Positions 10,501 through 22,400 of a stretch of 64,000 nucleotides of DNA are shown piece by piece. Source of the DNA: Aureobasidium sp. EXF-3400 (lineage: Eukaryota; Ascomycota; Dothideomycetes; Dothideales; Saccotheciaceae); NCBI GenBank assembly GCA_024195585.1, contig SWBL01000111.1, forward strand, positions 62,001 to 126,000, in the 5' to 3' direction. Both the position numbers and the translations under genes were made by a program. Position 1 is the first letter of the stretch. Every line of letters starts with the position of its first letter. A model generated the notes under the pieces. The model had not been told where the DNA came from and made no database searches. It saw only the letters and a list, made by a program, of their open reading frames with translations.

Positions 10501-13500
10501 TCACCGAGATGGTTGGTATCAAATCAGACATGACGTTCAACGAGTCGCAGGTTCTCGCCATGGCTGGTGGCCCGGTGCTCAAGGCACAGACACTTATATC
10601 CTTGCTCGATGAAAGACATAAGATGGAGAAACCTTCTCGTCGTTTGATCAAGTCACTTACCGAGCCTGGACTTGCTGGTCAACTCCTGATCTCTGTCGCG
10701 CAGGAAAGTCAGATGTATGCCCACCACGAATCTACCCAGGATGCGCCTCTGAAAGTTCTCGGAAACAACATGGACAAGCTCTACCAGGTCTTTAACCAAT
10801 ATCTCGAGACTCTCCGAAGCACGCTACCACCAGATGAGTTCGATGCCGTCATCCCGGATACTGTCAGCTTGATGGGTGACTATGGCCTCGAGCCATCCAT
10901 CGCATTCATGATCGGTCGTGCAAGTATCGCTCATGCTATTGCGGAGAGCGATGCAGCCAAAAAAGCCGAACAACAAGCCAGAAGATCGAGCCAACCTGCT
11001 GCTGCCAATGGCGACGTGAGCATGGCAGATGCTGATGAGAAGGATGTCAAGACTGAAGGAATCCCTTCGCCACCCGCCGAAGAGAAACCAGTACTCTCCC
11101 TTACCGAGACAGATGCGGAGATGAAGAGTGTTGCACATGCCAACGGTGTCGATACCACGACACCAACTCCATCGCCCGAAACACATTGGCACCCTGTTTT
11201 GACCCCTCTGATCGAAAAGACTCGCGCCCTCCTTGGTGACAAGCTGGAGCAAAGTATTAGTATTCCATTCTACGTCACCTTTTGGACTCTCGGACTCGAG
11301 GATATTTTGGTCAACACCAACAGCTATGATCAGGAACTCGCCACTCAATCTCATCTCATTAACCAGATCAACAATGACCGCAACGATGTTACCGGCAAAG
11401 GTATGCAAGAGAAGGACAAGAGAAAGAAGGCCATCTCCGAGCTGAGAGAAAAGCTCACCCAAGAGATGAAGACTCAGATTGGCGCCTACACTCAGGTCCG
11501 CAACAGGCTCAACAAGGAGAAGGATCACTGGTTCACCGACTTCCATAACAAGGTTGAGCTTTTGCACACCAGCCTGCTCCAAAACTGTTTCCTCCCGAGA
11601 ATGATGAATTCTCCTCTGGATGCTCACTATACTTACATGATGTTGAAGTTCCTACACAACAATGGCGCTCCCGGATTCCGTACTATGCATCTGCTGGACC
11701 GTCTTTTGCGCAAGAACCAACTGTCATCTCTGATGTTCCAGTGCACACCCAGAGAATCCGAAAACTTCGGTCGCTTCTTGAATGAGGTATTGAAGGAGCT
11801 TTCATCTTGGCATGCAGACAAAGCTGCATATGAGAAGAACGCGTTCGGAGCAAAGAGACAACTTACCGGGTTTGCAAGAAAACTTAACCCAGATAACACC
11901 CCACAGACTTTCCTCAATTATGAGGAATATCGCGTCCTGCTGTACAAGTGGCACTCCAACTTGAATGCCGCATTCCAAATGTGTCTCGAATCTGGAGAGT
12001 ACATGCACATTCGCAACGCCATCATCGTCTTCAAGGCTGTTGCTCAGCAATTCCCTGTTGCAGAGCCCATGGGCAAGATGATCCTCGACTCCGTCACTGC
12101 GCTCAGCAAGGCTGATGGCAGAGCCGATCTCAAGCTTGCTGCTGCAAGTACATTGGGTGATATCCGCAAGAGACAGTCTTCTTGGGTTTCCAAGGAGCAC
12201 TTTACAGGAGTGAGTACCGCACCAACAACAGTCAACAACAAATCTGACCCTATCAAGAAACCCGACCCCAACGCCAAGCCAGTTCCCTCCCGAGCAGAGA
12301 CTCCTGCTTCTCGTACTTCAACACCCCTTAACCCTGCTGCTCAAGCGTTCAAAGCTCCTCCTGTCCCAGCTCAGCAAGGCGAATCCGAAGATGGAGAAAT
12401 CGATGACGATAAGCAAGCCTCTGGCCAGGCAGCCGCTGACGAAAAGTCGGAGACACTGCCTGAAAGAAAGGCTGCGCTCAGGCCACTACCTAGGGCCAAC
12501 GAAGGCCAATCCAGAGCTCACACGCCCTCGCAACGTAACGACTCTAGATCCTCATCAACCCAACCTACCAGGATGCCTCACTCCCTACCTAGCAAGCCAG
12601 AAGTTCCTCCTGCAAGACAGACAGCAGGACGTGGGGCTGCACAACTACCTCCTCGACACGACTCTCGCGAGCGTGGTCATACTTCTGAGTATGGACGACT
12701 TGATCGACCCAGCGAGGCCATGCGCTCCAATCCCTCTAATATGCCGAGAGAAACGTCTCCTCTAGGAGCACGTGGAGGCAGAAGTCGTCAGAGATCACCA
12801 GAATACCCCCCTCGTGATGACAGACGCGATCACTACGGCAGACCTCAATCTTCAGCCGTGGTAGAGCCGCGGATGGCTGAACGCGATCAATATGGCCCTG
12901 CCAGACCTCATCCAGGAAGAACACTTCTCGCAGAGAATAGAGGATACCCTGGTGGTCCAAGCCCAATGGCTCCTCCTCCAGTCTATGACAGACCCGACCG
13001 CACTGAGCGTTCCGAACGCGCCGATCGTGAACGTCCTGATCGCCAGTCTATGAGTAGGGCATCTTCTCACTCTGCCCAACCAGCCCAACCTGCAGTCAGC
13101 GTCAACCCTGAACGTCTTGCTTTGATCGCTGGTGATGTACCTCCAACAGACCGCAGATCCAGGGACTCGTCTCGCGACGACAGAAGATCGAGAGATTCGA
13201 GACCGCAATCTCCCAAGAGAGCTGCTGACCTTCCACCGCCACCAGCACCGGTGGTGCGAGAGAAGGAAGCGCCACGCAGACAGCCTCTTGACCCTAATCC
13301 GTTCGCTGCCCGCGAGAACCCTCGTGCTCAGCCCGAGAAGGTCGAAAAGCGTGAGGAGCCGCCACCAACTGGACCTGCAGCAGCTAGAGGCGGACGTGGA
13401 GGTGGTCGCACCGATGTACCTCCTAAGTCTGTTGCCGGTGATCTTTTTGAGCCTACGGGCGGTTCTAGACGAGCCGTCAATACGCAAATGCAAGACCCGA

Positions 13501-14816
13501 ATTATGGGCGCCTGAGCTCTGCACCAGAACTTCCTTCAGGTCCTCCTCTAGGTCCCAGAAACCCTGGCAATAACAATCCCAGGAACTTCTCCGGACAAGG
13601 TATGCCCAATGGTCGTCCTGGTGATGCAAGAGATGTGCCACACAACGCGCCTCAGGAACCTAGCGGTAATCGCAATAGACGTCCTCAACATGAACGTCAG
13701 GGCTCGCAACAATCGCAGTTCCCGAACCAACCTCCCCCTCCCCCACCTCCGCCAGGACATCCTCCACAATCTGCGCTGCCAGAGTCTGTGGGAGTTCATC
13801 CTAGTCGTCTCCCTCGTCTCGATATTGTACAGCAGAATACTCAGCAAAATGCTCAGCAGAATGCTTCTACGCCCACAGGACCACGTATGGTCATGGGCGG
13901 CCCATCTGGTCCAAATACGCCCTCTGGACCTTCGTCAGCTACATCTCGCGCTCCCGCTGGACCTGCAAGTGATCGTCGACCCAATGGCACGGACCGAAGG
14001 TTTGCTGGACTGAACGACACGTTGCAGAGCGCGAATGCGAATCCGAATGGCGCGTCCATAAGAGGACGGGCCGGTGGACGTCAAGGTCAAGGTCCCAATC
14101 CCATGATGTCCTCATCGGCACTTCCAAGCCCTGTCCCTGCTCAATCACCCGCCATGCCCTCGCCAGCAATTAGAAACGATTTCGCCACCCCGACATCTTC
14201 GTCTAGAGATCAGGGCGGCAACAGACGTCATGAAGATCGCGAACAGAGAGATTCAAGACGTCACGGTCGCGATGGAGGAGAGTCTCGCCACTCCAACCAC
14301 GGCGTAAACCACGGTCATGCTGCCGCCAATCTACCAGCCATTCCACCACCATCAGACGAATACCGCCATCAATCAAGCCGCGCACCTAGATCTTCGCGCG
14401 GTGGCAACGAGAGAGATGGATACGGTGGCGGTGGCGGCAGAACTGCACCTCCCACACCCACTCTTTCTTCTGTCGCTCAACCACCTCAAGGCTTTGCTGG
14501 CCCCCCTCAACAAATGGATCCTTCTTCTGGCTACGGCGGCGGCAGAAACCGCGGCTTCGAAGGTGAAGACAGACACGACTATCATCGTCGCGAGAGCCGT
14601 GGCGGTGATGGGGGAGCAGGTAGAAGAGATGATGGCAATGGCGGACATCGCCGTGGTCCTGATGATGCAAGGAGAGGTGGTGGGCAAGGAGATGTGATGC
14701 AAGGACAACAGAATCAAGGACAGAGTCAAGGACAGGGACAAGGTCAAGGTCGTTCTGAGAGGAAGAGGAGAGGGGAAGGTGATCCTGGTGGTCATGAGGG
14801 GAAGAGGAGAAGATAG
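7533..14816 (+). CDS. THO2: THO complex subunit 2
   Basis: Largest scaffold subunit of THO/TREX, which couples RNA polymerase II transcription to mRNP packaging and export and limits R-loops. One uninterrupted 2427-codon frame. Residues 1-125 are Q/P/N-rich. Residues about 130-1030 carry the THO2 N-terminal region, with TLDVMANLLIKNCRFF, then KFFPTSTRYSIYAEWHYG as the conserved Tho2 signature, and FSSPGIVMQVAIHQMESYDN. Residues about 1190-1560 are the C-terminal folded domain (THWHPVLTPLIEK, CFLPRMMNSPLDAHYTYMML, NYEEYRVLLYKWHSNL). From about 1570 to the end the protein is disordered, rich in R, G, P and S, with a polyproline run and a terminal KRRR. That RNA-binding-like tail is longer than in yeast Tho2. 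Absence of introns over 7.3 kb is notable but known for fungal THO2. Confidence 0.95.
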   Translation: MAPPQQKRKRPQDDQQTRASPHRPENLNLAQQNQRNNNNRRNGNANQNRSNNSTPTHNRHANFSQPPSARNSPAQTPHTPQQNAQPPPQQQQQPEPARPALNSTPSATPAPPLVLPQYPPTPKEPPAPYAYDYLTDDAVSAWQAKGKQSVLDALEKAEDKDMVANTVIQELLRTTLDGRLSAGECAEVLKQVAPTDELQSVFGDTLALLDDSDWKNPVLKTLVHHAGLSAHLLRNELDIEPLSALGLVRNTFSTIRNRKTTNLIYRQANFNLLREESEGYSKLITEYFHAANAGSTSDLIAEETFQRIKALVGSFDLDVGRVLDITLDVMANLLIKNCRFFIKYLRASSWWPEQHVPEGFQTQGQGFTSLPAWALPHSASSSQTSEQRAQLAALKEARDVDFWQQVRKVGMEAFFDIGALRITNLDAPAVADLLNAELKPELDARGREMNMIRRLRTNNARKWMRQTGCIVPPGNSDAAQLLGFKLAFYASAARDKHDVLPDNLIYLAAFLIKIGFISLRDLYPHLYPPDEKMGETKERLEKERLEREKAAKPGGGALNALAMAGALADDTAPAPHAAVRGLRDNASGRATPKAEPDAAEAATEDGEKEALPEPANQKVALVKSLLAIGCLPEALYILGRFPWLTDLVHELPDYIHRILHHMLTKVYEPARPLANRPGMNDARPHIGDPTGLPKGQLNLNPAPPIRTLRWANLDRPDYGDAVEYKFYWDDWVDNIPVCQSVDDVFQLCSTFLNLTGVKIGRDSALLMKLARIGKKSLTDDPSDTNYARWIDLCKRLLIPALSLTKHNTGDVNEMFELLKFFPTSTRYSIYAEWHYGNTSRLPDIKSAFDLTKAETKDVLKRISKTNVRAMGKALSKVAFSSPGIVMQVAIHQMESYDNLIDVVVECVRYFSMLGYDVLTWCLMNALGGGGRNRVQADGMLTSPWLRALSTFAGSIFKRYSAMDPSPILQYVTNELRAGNSTDLEVLEQIITEMVGIKSDMTFNESQVLAMAGGPVLKAQTLISLLDERHKMEKPSRRLIKSLTEPGLAGQLLISVAQESQMYAHHESTQDAPLKVLGNNMDKLYQVFNQYLETLRSTLPPDEFDAVIPDTVSLMGDYGLEPSIAFMIGRASIAHAIAESDAAKKAEQQARRSSQPAAANGDVSMADADEKDVKTEGIPSPPAEEKPVLSLTETDAEMKSVAHANGVDTTTPTPSPETHWHPVLTPLIEKTRALLGDKLEQSISIPFYVTFWTLGLEDILVNTNSYDQELATQSHLINQINNDRNDVTGKGMQEKDKRKKAISELREKLTQEMKTQIGAYTQVRNRLNKEKDHWFTDFHNKVELLHTSLLQNCFLPRMMNSPLDAHYTYMMLKFLHNNGAPGFRTMHLLDRLLRKNQLSSLMFQCTPRESENFGRFLNEVLKELSSWHADKAAYEKNAFGAKRQLTGFARKLNPDNTPQTFLNYEEYRVLLYKWHSNLNAAFQMCLESGEYMHIRNAIIVFKAVAQQFPVAEPMGKMILDSVTALSKADGRADLKLAAASTLGDIRKRQSSWVSKEHFTGVSTAPTTVNNKSDPIKKPDPNAKPVPSRAETPASRTSTPLNPAAQAFKAPPVPAQQGESEDGEIDDDKQASGQAAADEKSETLPERKAALRPLPRANEGQSRAHTPSQRNDSRSSSTQPTRMPHSLPSKPEVPPARQTAGRGAAQLPPRHDSRERGHTSEYGRLDRPSEAMRSNPSNMPRETSPLGARGGRSRQRSPEYPPRDDRRDHYGRPQSSAVVEPRMAERDQYGPARPHPGRTLLAENRGYPGGPSPMAPPPVYDRPDRTERSERADRERPDRQSMSRASSHSAQPAQPAVSVNPERLALIAGDVPPTDRRSRDSSRDDRRSRDSRPQSPKRAADLPPPPAPVVREKEAPRRQPLDPNPFAARENPRAQPEKVEKREEPPPTGPAAARGGRGGGRTDVPPKSVAGDLFEPTGGSRRAVNTQMQDPNYGRLSSAPELPSGPPLGPRNPGNNNPRNFSGQGMPNGRPGDARDVPHNAPQEPSGNRNRRPQHERQGSQQSQFPNQPPPPPPPPGHPPQSALPESVGVHPSRLPRLDIVQQNTQQNAQQNASTPTGPRMVMGGPSGPNTPSGPSSATSRAPAGPASDRRPNGTDRRFAGLNDTLQSANANPNGASIRGRAGGRQGQGPNPMMSSSALPSPVPAQSPAMPSPAIRNDFATPTSSSRDQGGNRRHEDREQRDSRRHGRDGGESRHSNHGVNHGHAAANLPAIPPPSDEYRHQSSRAPRSSRGGNERDGYGGGGGRTAPPTPTLSSVAQPPQGFAGPPQQMDPSSGYGGGRNRGFEGEDRHDYHRRESRGGDGGAGRRDDGNGGHRRGPDDARRGGGQGDVMQGQQNQGQSQGQGQGQGRSERKRRGEGDPGGHEGKRRR

Positions 14817-16196
14817 TGACTTCTCTTTTTACCCCAGATCAGGCAGAGGAAAGAAGATGGGAAGTAGAGGAGAGATCCAAATGTATCACAAACTTTTTTT
14901 TTGTCAAGTTGATAAGTCTTCCCTTTCTGTGAATGACTGTAAAGCCAAGGGTGATTATATTGCCTTTCTTTTCCTTTTCTTCCACGCTGTCTCTGCCAAC
15001 ATTCTGCAGACCATCCTATCTAAGCTTTAGAAAAAGAAGCACCGTCAAAGAGACACATTTCAATCAAGCACATGTGCATCTGCATGTGCAGATCCAAAAG
15101 GTTCAATGGTTCAGATATCTTACGCCCCCAGTGGCTTTTACCATGCTAACAACTACTGTTTGATCCGATCTTAGTTTGAGAACGGCTCTACTTTATCTGT
15201 TTGGGTGATTTCTTGCGGATGGTGTGTTTTGTAGAGCAGGTATTCTATACTCGTAACTTTTCCTAAACCTTCTTGGTAGAAAAGATACAGAGGAGATGTA
15301 GAGAGCAGATGTAAAATACAGAACAAGCAACATTTGGAAAAAGCAAAAACCAGGCTTTGGGAAACGAGCACCTTATAGCAGAAACAAAAAATGAAAAAAC
15401 CGTTCCAGCGACAGCAAAATCAAAAAGGTGAAAATAAAACTCCGCAGGATAGGTATTAATGCTAAGTATAGAAGAGAAACTTGTAATGTCAGAGAGAAAG
15501 AGTAACCTTCGTCGTCGAGGCGAAACAAAATAATCAAAAGACAAGAAGAGGCGTCCGTCTACTTAGGAGGAATGATGATTGAAAGAAATCGGGTATATGG
15601 AACCCAACAAAGAACTCCATTGGCAGAAAGATGCATCAATTGATACCTAAAGCGCAAGTAAGATATTTCAAACACTTGATAGACTGCAGAAAGCTTCTTT
15701 TTTCCCCAAAAGATAGTTATAGATGGTTCCTGCTCGCTCGCTCTCGTCCTTCTTAATGCCGAGTCTACAATCTTGGGAGGAATCTTCTTGTGTCAAGCAT
15801 TTTATGGCTATCGAGAGATACTGTAAGAAAAGACTGTTGGATGTTATATGATGATTGAGTGAAGAGATATTCAACGTAAAATGAGAGTGTTTGTTTTTCC
15901 ATTACTACAGTACCAATTTTGACTATCGACTACTACTAATGACTATATATTACATATTAGGAAGAATGAATGACTATGGTTAGTGTATAACTTGCACGAC
16001 GATATGAAAACATGAAAACATATACAAAACTCCTGTGGGTTTTCTCCTTTCCTCTTTTTCCTGTTCTTCTTGATGAAAATCACCATTACATCTCTCCTTC
16101 GTTTTCTTGTTATATTATATCCCACTCTTTCCAACAGCCACAGATGGAAAGTAGAAAGGGCGAGATGGCAGATGGAACAGGGATGAATCGTAGGAC
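14817..16196. other. Convergent intergenic region THO2 / PAN-domain gene
   Basis: Contains both 3' flanks. The sequence is AT-rich with many A and T runs, as expected of 3' untranslated DNA. No frame here has family resemblance, and I see no tRNA or snoRNA signature. Confidence 0.5.
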
Positions 16197-18654
16197 TCAC
16201 ATCCACATCTCAGTCATACCGTCAAAGGTAAACCAAGGTCTTGCCTTTGCTCTCGCACCTTTCTTCTCGTCTTCCTTTGGCTCATGATCGTCTTCAGCCT
16301 TGTCGTCTTTCATCACTTTCTCGTCTCTGCGGTAGACAGTCTTGAAAGTTGCCGGACCCGCTTGCTCAGTCACAGTGCTGATTCCAGACGTGATAGTCGA
16401 AGAACCATTTTCGGTAACGACAGGCGCGGTCACGGTAGCGACACCCGTAGCCACAGTCTTTTCCAAAGTTGTGGTTATAGTGTTGCCAGGTGCTGTCACA
16501 GTGGCCACATCTGTAGCTACAGTTCTATCGATGTTCTCTGTGACTGTACTTCCGGATGCAGTGACCGTGGTATAGCCGCTAGGGACCACGAAATCTGAGG
16601 TCACAGTGACTGCACCAACGGTCACAGTCGAAGCTTGGACACTTTGAACTGCGGTGACGGTCGAACGGCTAATAGATGCCACTTGCTTAGTCGAGGTGTA
16701 GACAGAGCTCACACTCGTGGCAGTATCAATGATGGTGACCGTGCTGGCATCAGAGACGATAGAGTAGGAGGTCACGACGGCTCCCATAGTCTGCACCGAG
16801 ACTTCGGTCTGGACTGCAGGAGCCTCGCTATCGATAGTACTTGTATGAGCTGCCACCATGCGGACTTGAGTCGCGACTCTGACCCGAGCTGATGGGGAAG
16901 AACTCGACGACGTCGAGGCTGGTGAAGAAGCCGGCGAGCTGGATGTTGAAGATGCAGGAGACGATGTAGGACTAGAAGTCGTGGAAGACGGTGAAGTACT
17001 TGAGCTTGTCGAGGAAGTACTTGAGACTGTCGAAGATGTAGAGCTGCTTGATGACGAGGATGATGTCAAGGTACTAGACGACGCAGAGCTGGAAGGCGAC
17101 GGGGTGCCCGAGCTGGCGCTCGAGCTACCAAGGGATAAAAAAGACGACGATGTGGCTGATGGACAAGGCGTCGATGTTGGACACGGCGTCGATGTACTCG
17201 ACGTTGGACACGGTGTCGATGTGCTTGAAGGCGTACTGCATATCGTGGTCTTCGAGATGGAATAACCATCGGGAACGAAGTCCGAGGTTGATGAAGATGA
17301 TGTGCTTGACGTTGTGCTCGAAGCAGTTGAAGTTGAGCTGGAAGATGTTTGCTTTTGGACCTTGTACGCATAGTCTCGTCCGGCAATGGGTTGAGTAACG
17401 TCGCTGTTGCTCATCAGGTAACAAGTTCCGCTGCTTGGATCGTAGCTGTACGAGTTACACTGCTGGTTGCTATCACAATAAGGAGCACAGCCCTCGAAAC
17501 TGCCTGATTGGACAGTACCGAGATCACCATTCTGTCTACGAGACATAGTATTGTGATCGAAGACCATTCTCTTCTTCGCCTTGGCACAGATAACGGCGTA
17601 GGTGACGTTGTTGCTGTCAGTGAAGGTGTTCCCAGATGCCGCAATCTGGTTGCAGGAACGTGCTCCAACAGGCATTGTTGGAGTAGCTGAAGTTGAAGAT
17701 GTCGTATTCGACGACACGGTTGACGAGTGGCTTGAAGTACTGGAGGAACTCGAAGTACTGGAATGACTCGAAGTAGTATTCATACTCGAAGTGGTTGAAT
17801 GGCTAGATGTACTGGTCGTACTCATTGTCGTGGGATGACTCGAGGTACTGTTCATAGACTGGCTCGAGGTCGACGATGAAGAAGTGGTGGTGCTGTTGGC
17901 CGGACGATTCTCAACAAGAGCAAAAGTGGTACCATTCTTGGTCATCCGACTGTTTCGGTCGACCGAGCTGTAATATGTGCACATGTCGGTGCTGTTATCG
18001 TATGCCGTACCTTGACAGGTAGAGTTGGCTGCACACTTGTTCAAACACATGTCGATACTACCAGCCATAGCTCGCTTTCTCATCATCTGGAGCAAGGTAC
18101 CACTGTAGATTGTGTTGTTCTGAATCTCGAAAGTCACACCGTTGACTGTGGTAGGTGATGCCGAAGCAGTAGTCGAGCTTGACGTGGTCGAAGAAGATTT
18201 TGAGGATGTTGAGGACGTCGTAATCTTAGCCGACGAGCTTGTAGAAGAGCTCTTGGAGCTGGTAGAGCTCTTGGTGCTTGACATTGTGGAGTTCGTGTAA
18301 GTTCCAGTTGAGCTGCTGCTGGAAGTAATGGATCCAGATGCCGATGTGCTGGATGATGACTCTGAAGATGAAGAGGTTTCTGCAGTCGATTGACGCTTCC
18401 TCAGCGCAGGTTGTGCATATACATGCAATGGCGGACCAGGAAATCCATTGTCAATTTCGGGAGATCCAGGTTGCTGTGATGAAATCAGTATTCGTCCATA
18501 CTACATCCAATTCGCAGCGCGGCAGCAATTGTCGCGCTAGATGAGCCACAAACACCACACAACTTACCAATTGATCAGGTTGCGGCCAACCACATGCAGG
18601 CGCGAACAGCTGCACAAAGCATGCTGCCGCCAACGTAGCATCAGCGAATCGCAT
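16197..18654 (-). CDS. Secreted Ser/Thr-rich mucin-like protein with two PAN/Apple-like modules
   Basis: Start at 18654 (MRFADATLAAACFVQLFAPA) gives a signal peptide. One intron at 18474-18567 (GTAAGT...CAG) restores frame into exon 2, total 787 residues. A dibasic RKR site follows at about residue 55, typical of Kex2 processing. Two cysteine modules resemble PAN/Apple domains: one with DMCLNKCAANSTCQGTAYD, and one with FEGCAPYCDSNQQCNSYSYD followed by GTCYLMSN. They are embedded in very long Ser/Thr linkers expected to be O-mannosylated. The C-terminal third holds degenerate V-T-[AVD] repeats (TVTAPGNTITTT and relatives), then an acidic/basic tail after RRDEK. No GPI signal at the end. Probably a cell-surface or matrix glycoprotein; binding partner unknown. 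Confidence 0.8.
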
Positions 18655-19497
18655 CTTTCGCGTATGAAATCACTCAGAACTTGTTGTTCTCAGTCGGCAC
18701 GCTGAAAAGTTGTAAGTAACTAAAGGAACAAGAGTGGGCAGAGAGAGGAAAAGAAAGGTCATGAGAGGAATCTTGCCAAACGTCAGCATGAGGTCGATGT
18801 CTCTGAGAAGCTGGTACAGATCGAGGAAGGTTCTATGGAAGTGGATGTTTTTTCTTTGCGGGCAGAGCTTCTTCTTGATGCTGACCAGTTGAATTTGAGG
18901 ATCCTGTTTCGCATACTGCAGATGTGGACGCAAAGTTTATTCCATCTCTGAGCTGTGGAGCAGTCTATCGTGTTGTCCGCGTAGGATAGCCATGGAAGTG
19001 CTGATAGACGGATGAAATTGGATGCTAAGTCCAGGAGCCTTTGTGCTTGAAGACAGCTACGATGGGGAAGAAGCAGCAGATTCGATGGAAGAGTTGCTCA
19101 AGTGGATACAAAGAGACGGAACGAAAGTCAGTTGCAATGAGATGAAGCTTCGATAGCTGAGCTGACAGAGAACTGCAACAGAGTTAGCAGGTCACAAGGT
19201 GATAGATGGGGAAGTAGCTGTTTACCTGTGGAGTTTTAGTGCAGCTTCAACGAACCTTCCCCATGTTGCACTGCTCGCACCACCTCGAGCGTTTTTCAGG
19301 CACCACACTCTATTTTGTTGAGATAATACTGTAATTCGTTTTTCTTCTACCTGAACCTGCAGACACCAAGTGAAATACTGCAGCGCTTTTGACTTGTCCA
19401 AATTCTGGTAATGGAAATTCTTCAATGTGGTGATGTGCATGCCTGTCCTCCGAAGACAAGATACTAGCTATGCGTGTTATACAAGAGAAAGGTATAC
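18655..19497. other. Intergenic between PAN-domain gene and CTR9
   Basis: Promoter side of the PAN-domain gene and 3' side of CTR9, both minus strand. Frames up to 87 codons are not supported. No repeat or RNA gene recognised. Confidence 0.45.
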
Positions 19498-22400
19498 CTA
19501 TGAGTCTGGGGCATTCTCGTTGCCAGCTGCTGTGACTGTCTCATCAACCATCGAGACATCTCCAGCGGTAGCGGTCGGAGCTTCGTCTTCGTCCTCATCG
19601 TCGTCGTCGATCACTCGAGCAGGCTTCTTTCTCCGCCTTTCAACAACGGTGTCCTCATCTTCTCCTCCCTCAGCCATCGACTCATCTCCGCGAGCTTCCT
19701 TTTGAGCGTCGTCCTCATCGTTGATCTTCTCGGCAAGTCTTGCGTTTTCGTTTTGGGTAGCAACGGCATCGTCGTCGCTGTCGCTGTCCACAACAACCTC
19801 GGAGCTCTTGAATTTGCCCTTTGGCTCGGCAACCTTGCCCTTTCTTTCGAGCTTTCTGCGCTTCTTCTTCTTGGGCTTTTCGCCATCTTCATCGTCAGAA
19901 GCGGCTGAGGTACTGCGGCGCTTGGACTTTGTGCGCTTTTCCCTCTCTCCAAACTCGGCGTTGTCATCAGCATCAGAATTTTCATCTTCATCGTTGATGA
20001 TGTCTGAATCGCTATCACCGCCCTTCTTCTTTCTCCTTGCACCCTTGGGCCTCTTTTCTCTCTTCTTGCGTCCACCGGTCTCTTCGTCAGTGGTGAGATC
20101 GGCATCTTCGCGTGCTTTGCGTTCGGCTTCCTCCTCGATCTTCTGTTCGACGATTTCACGGTCTTGCTCTTGCATGCGTTGTCTCTCCTCTGCAATCTTT
20201 CTCCTGCGTTCCTCCTTTGCCTCTTCCAGTGCTCGTTTCTCGTCATCGCGCTTCTTGATTTCTGCCTCACGCTGTTGACGAGCTTGTTCGAGTCTTGATG
20301 CGTTCTTTGACTCAAAGTCGCGTTGACTCTGCAAAGCGCGGTCCAACTGCTTGCGCATGGTGTTTCTTCCCATGTTGGCACGCTGTTCGATGTCGTTCTT
20401 GGGGAATGGTGGGTTAGGTGCGCGAGCGATAGCCATAAGACTCTCAATAGCTTCATCCAGACCATTGGCAGCAGTCTCGAGATCAACAGACGTCCTCGTG
20501 GCTTCCGGCAGAGTGTAGATGAGTTGAGCAATCTGAATTTGGACGAAAGCAACGTTGAACTTGAAGTGAAGCTGTTCAGGCGAGGATTCCAATGCGCGGT
20601 TGGAGAATTCAAGAGCTGTCTTCATGGCTTGCATGTTCTTCTCTTGCTTACCCTTCATCAGCCAGACACGACCAAGGCAAGCAAGAATACTGGGGTCGTG
20701 AGTGCGATCCTTGGCAAGCGCAGCCTCGTAACTCTCGATTGCGCGAGCGAATTGCTTGACCTCAACGAATGCGTGACCCATGTTGATGAAAACACTGGCA
20801 TCTTTCAGGGTTTCCCGAACTTTATTAAAGATCTGGATCGCTGTTCCGTAGTCCTTTTTGTCTTCAATCAGTGCAATTGCAATACCTTGAGCGGCATAGG
20901 CGTTGCGAGGGTCAAGTTGCAGAGCCTTATCGAAGAATTCGATGGCTCTGACATATGTCTTTGTGCGCTTCTCCTTGTGTTGATCGGTATCTCTGGGCAT
21001 CTCTCGTGCGACCTGCAAGAAGAGGTTGCCCATGCCGGTCAAGGAGTATCTGTCGTGCTTGTCGTGGTGCTGAAGAGTGTGCTTGTAGTGTCTTTGCTCT
21101 TGATCCTCGGCGGGATTCATGGTTCTCTTCTTTGCCTTGTGAATGTAGTAGCCGTAGAGAGCACGAATGTCGAGATTGCCTGCTTCTGACTCAAGCAACT
21201 TCTTAACTGCTTGAGCACCTTCTGAGGGATTCTCGCGTAGGGCGATGTATGCGAGTCTAATTCTGGCGTCTGTGTAATCGGGATGACGCTCGAGTAGACC
21301 TTGGTAGACTTGGTTAGCCTCATCCAGCATGTGTTCGGCTTCGTATGTCCTGGCCAAGTTGTAGCTGATGGAAGTGACCAGAGAGTCAGTATCGAGTTCA
21401 CTGTCCTTTGCGCCAGCCTTGACACAAGCGTTGAGAGCAGTTTGGAAAAGATCTCTGGCTTGACTGAAACGTTCGGCTTGGAAGTGGAAGGCGGCCATGT
21501 TGTTGAGCAACTGTGGTGGAAGCATTTCGCGGAGAGCGGTCTTGAGCTCAGCTTCATCCTTGGTGTCGGGACGGTCCTCCTCATCAATGCCGTCAATCTC
21601 CATCTGCTCAACTTGCTGCAAACATTGGAGACTGCGCTCGGGGTTCTCGATTTCGTAGAGTCTGGCCAGGTTCAGAAGAACGTATGAATCTGGAGTAGCC
21701 TTCTTCTTGGGGTCCTTCCACGAGCTGCGAACACTCTCCAGAAGAGCAATAGCCTTTCTCGTTTCCGTGGACTTGTCTTCCTTGGAACCAGCATCCTGGT
21801 TGGCGTAAACTTCCTCAGCGTACAAAAGACCAAGCAGAGTCATTGCTTCGGCGCTCTTGCTGGATTGGACGATGCTCTCCAGACGGAACTTTGCGCCGCT
21901 CCAGTCCTTTGAAAGAATCTTGAGCTGAGCAGCACCAAACTTGGCGGGCAAGTAACCTTTCTCGTCTCCACCTCTTGCCTGATCGGCTCTGTTGTAGTAG
22001 TCGGAAGCCTTGGAAACATTTCCTTCGGTGTGCTCCTTGCGGGCCATGAGGTACCAACCATCACTGGCGATTGCGTTGACGTCTGTAGACTCAATAGCTT
22101 GACGAGCAAGACGCTCGACTGTAGGCCATGCCTTTCTGAGGATGAAGTAGTTTCCGAAAGTGGCGCAAGTCAGAGGGAACTTGTTGTCGAGCTTCCATGC
22201 AGTCTGGGTGTACTCGGTCATGGCCTTCTTGTAGTGTTGCTGGAACTCGGGGTCGGTGGTGGGAAACTTTGCGCTCTGGTCGAGGTGGTACAGGCCGAGC
22301 AGGATGTTGGCAATCTTTGAGGTTGGGCTGACCTCGAGGGCGCGCTGCCATGCGTCGTGGGCCTCATCCTTGTGTCCCAATTGCCAGAAGCAGCAACCTA

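Noticed and set aside
20323..21189. 288-codon plus-strand frame over CTR9
   Set aside because: Antisense shadow; Leu/Val-rich composition follows from the opposite TPR codons.
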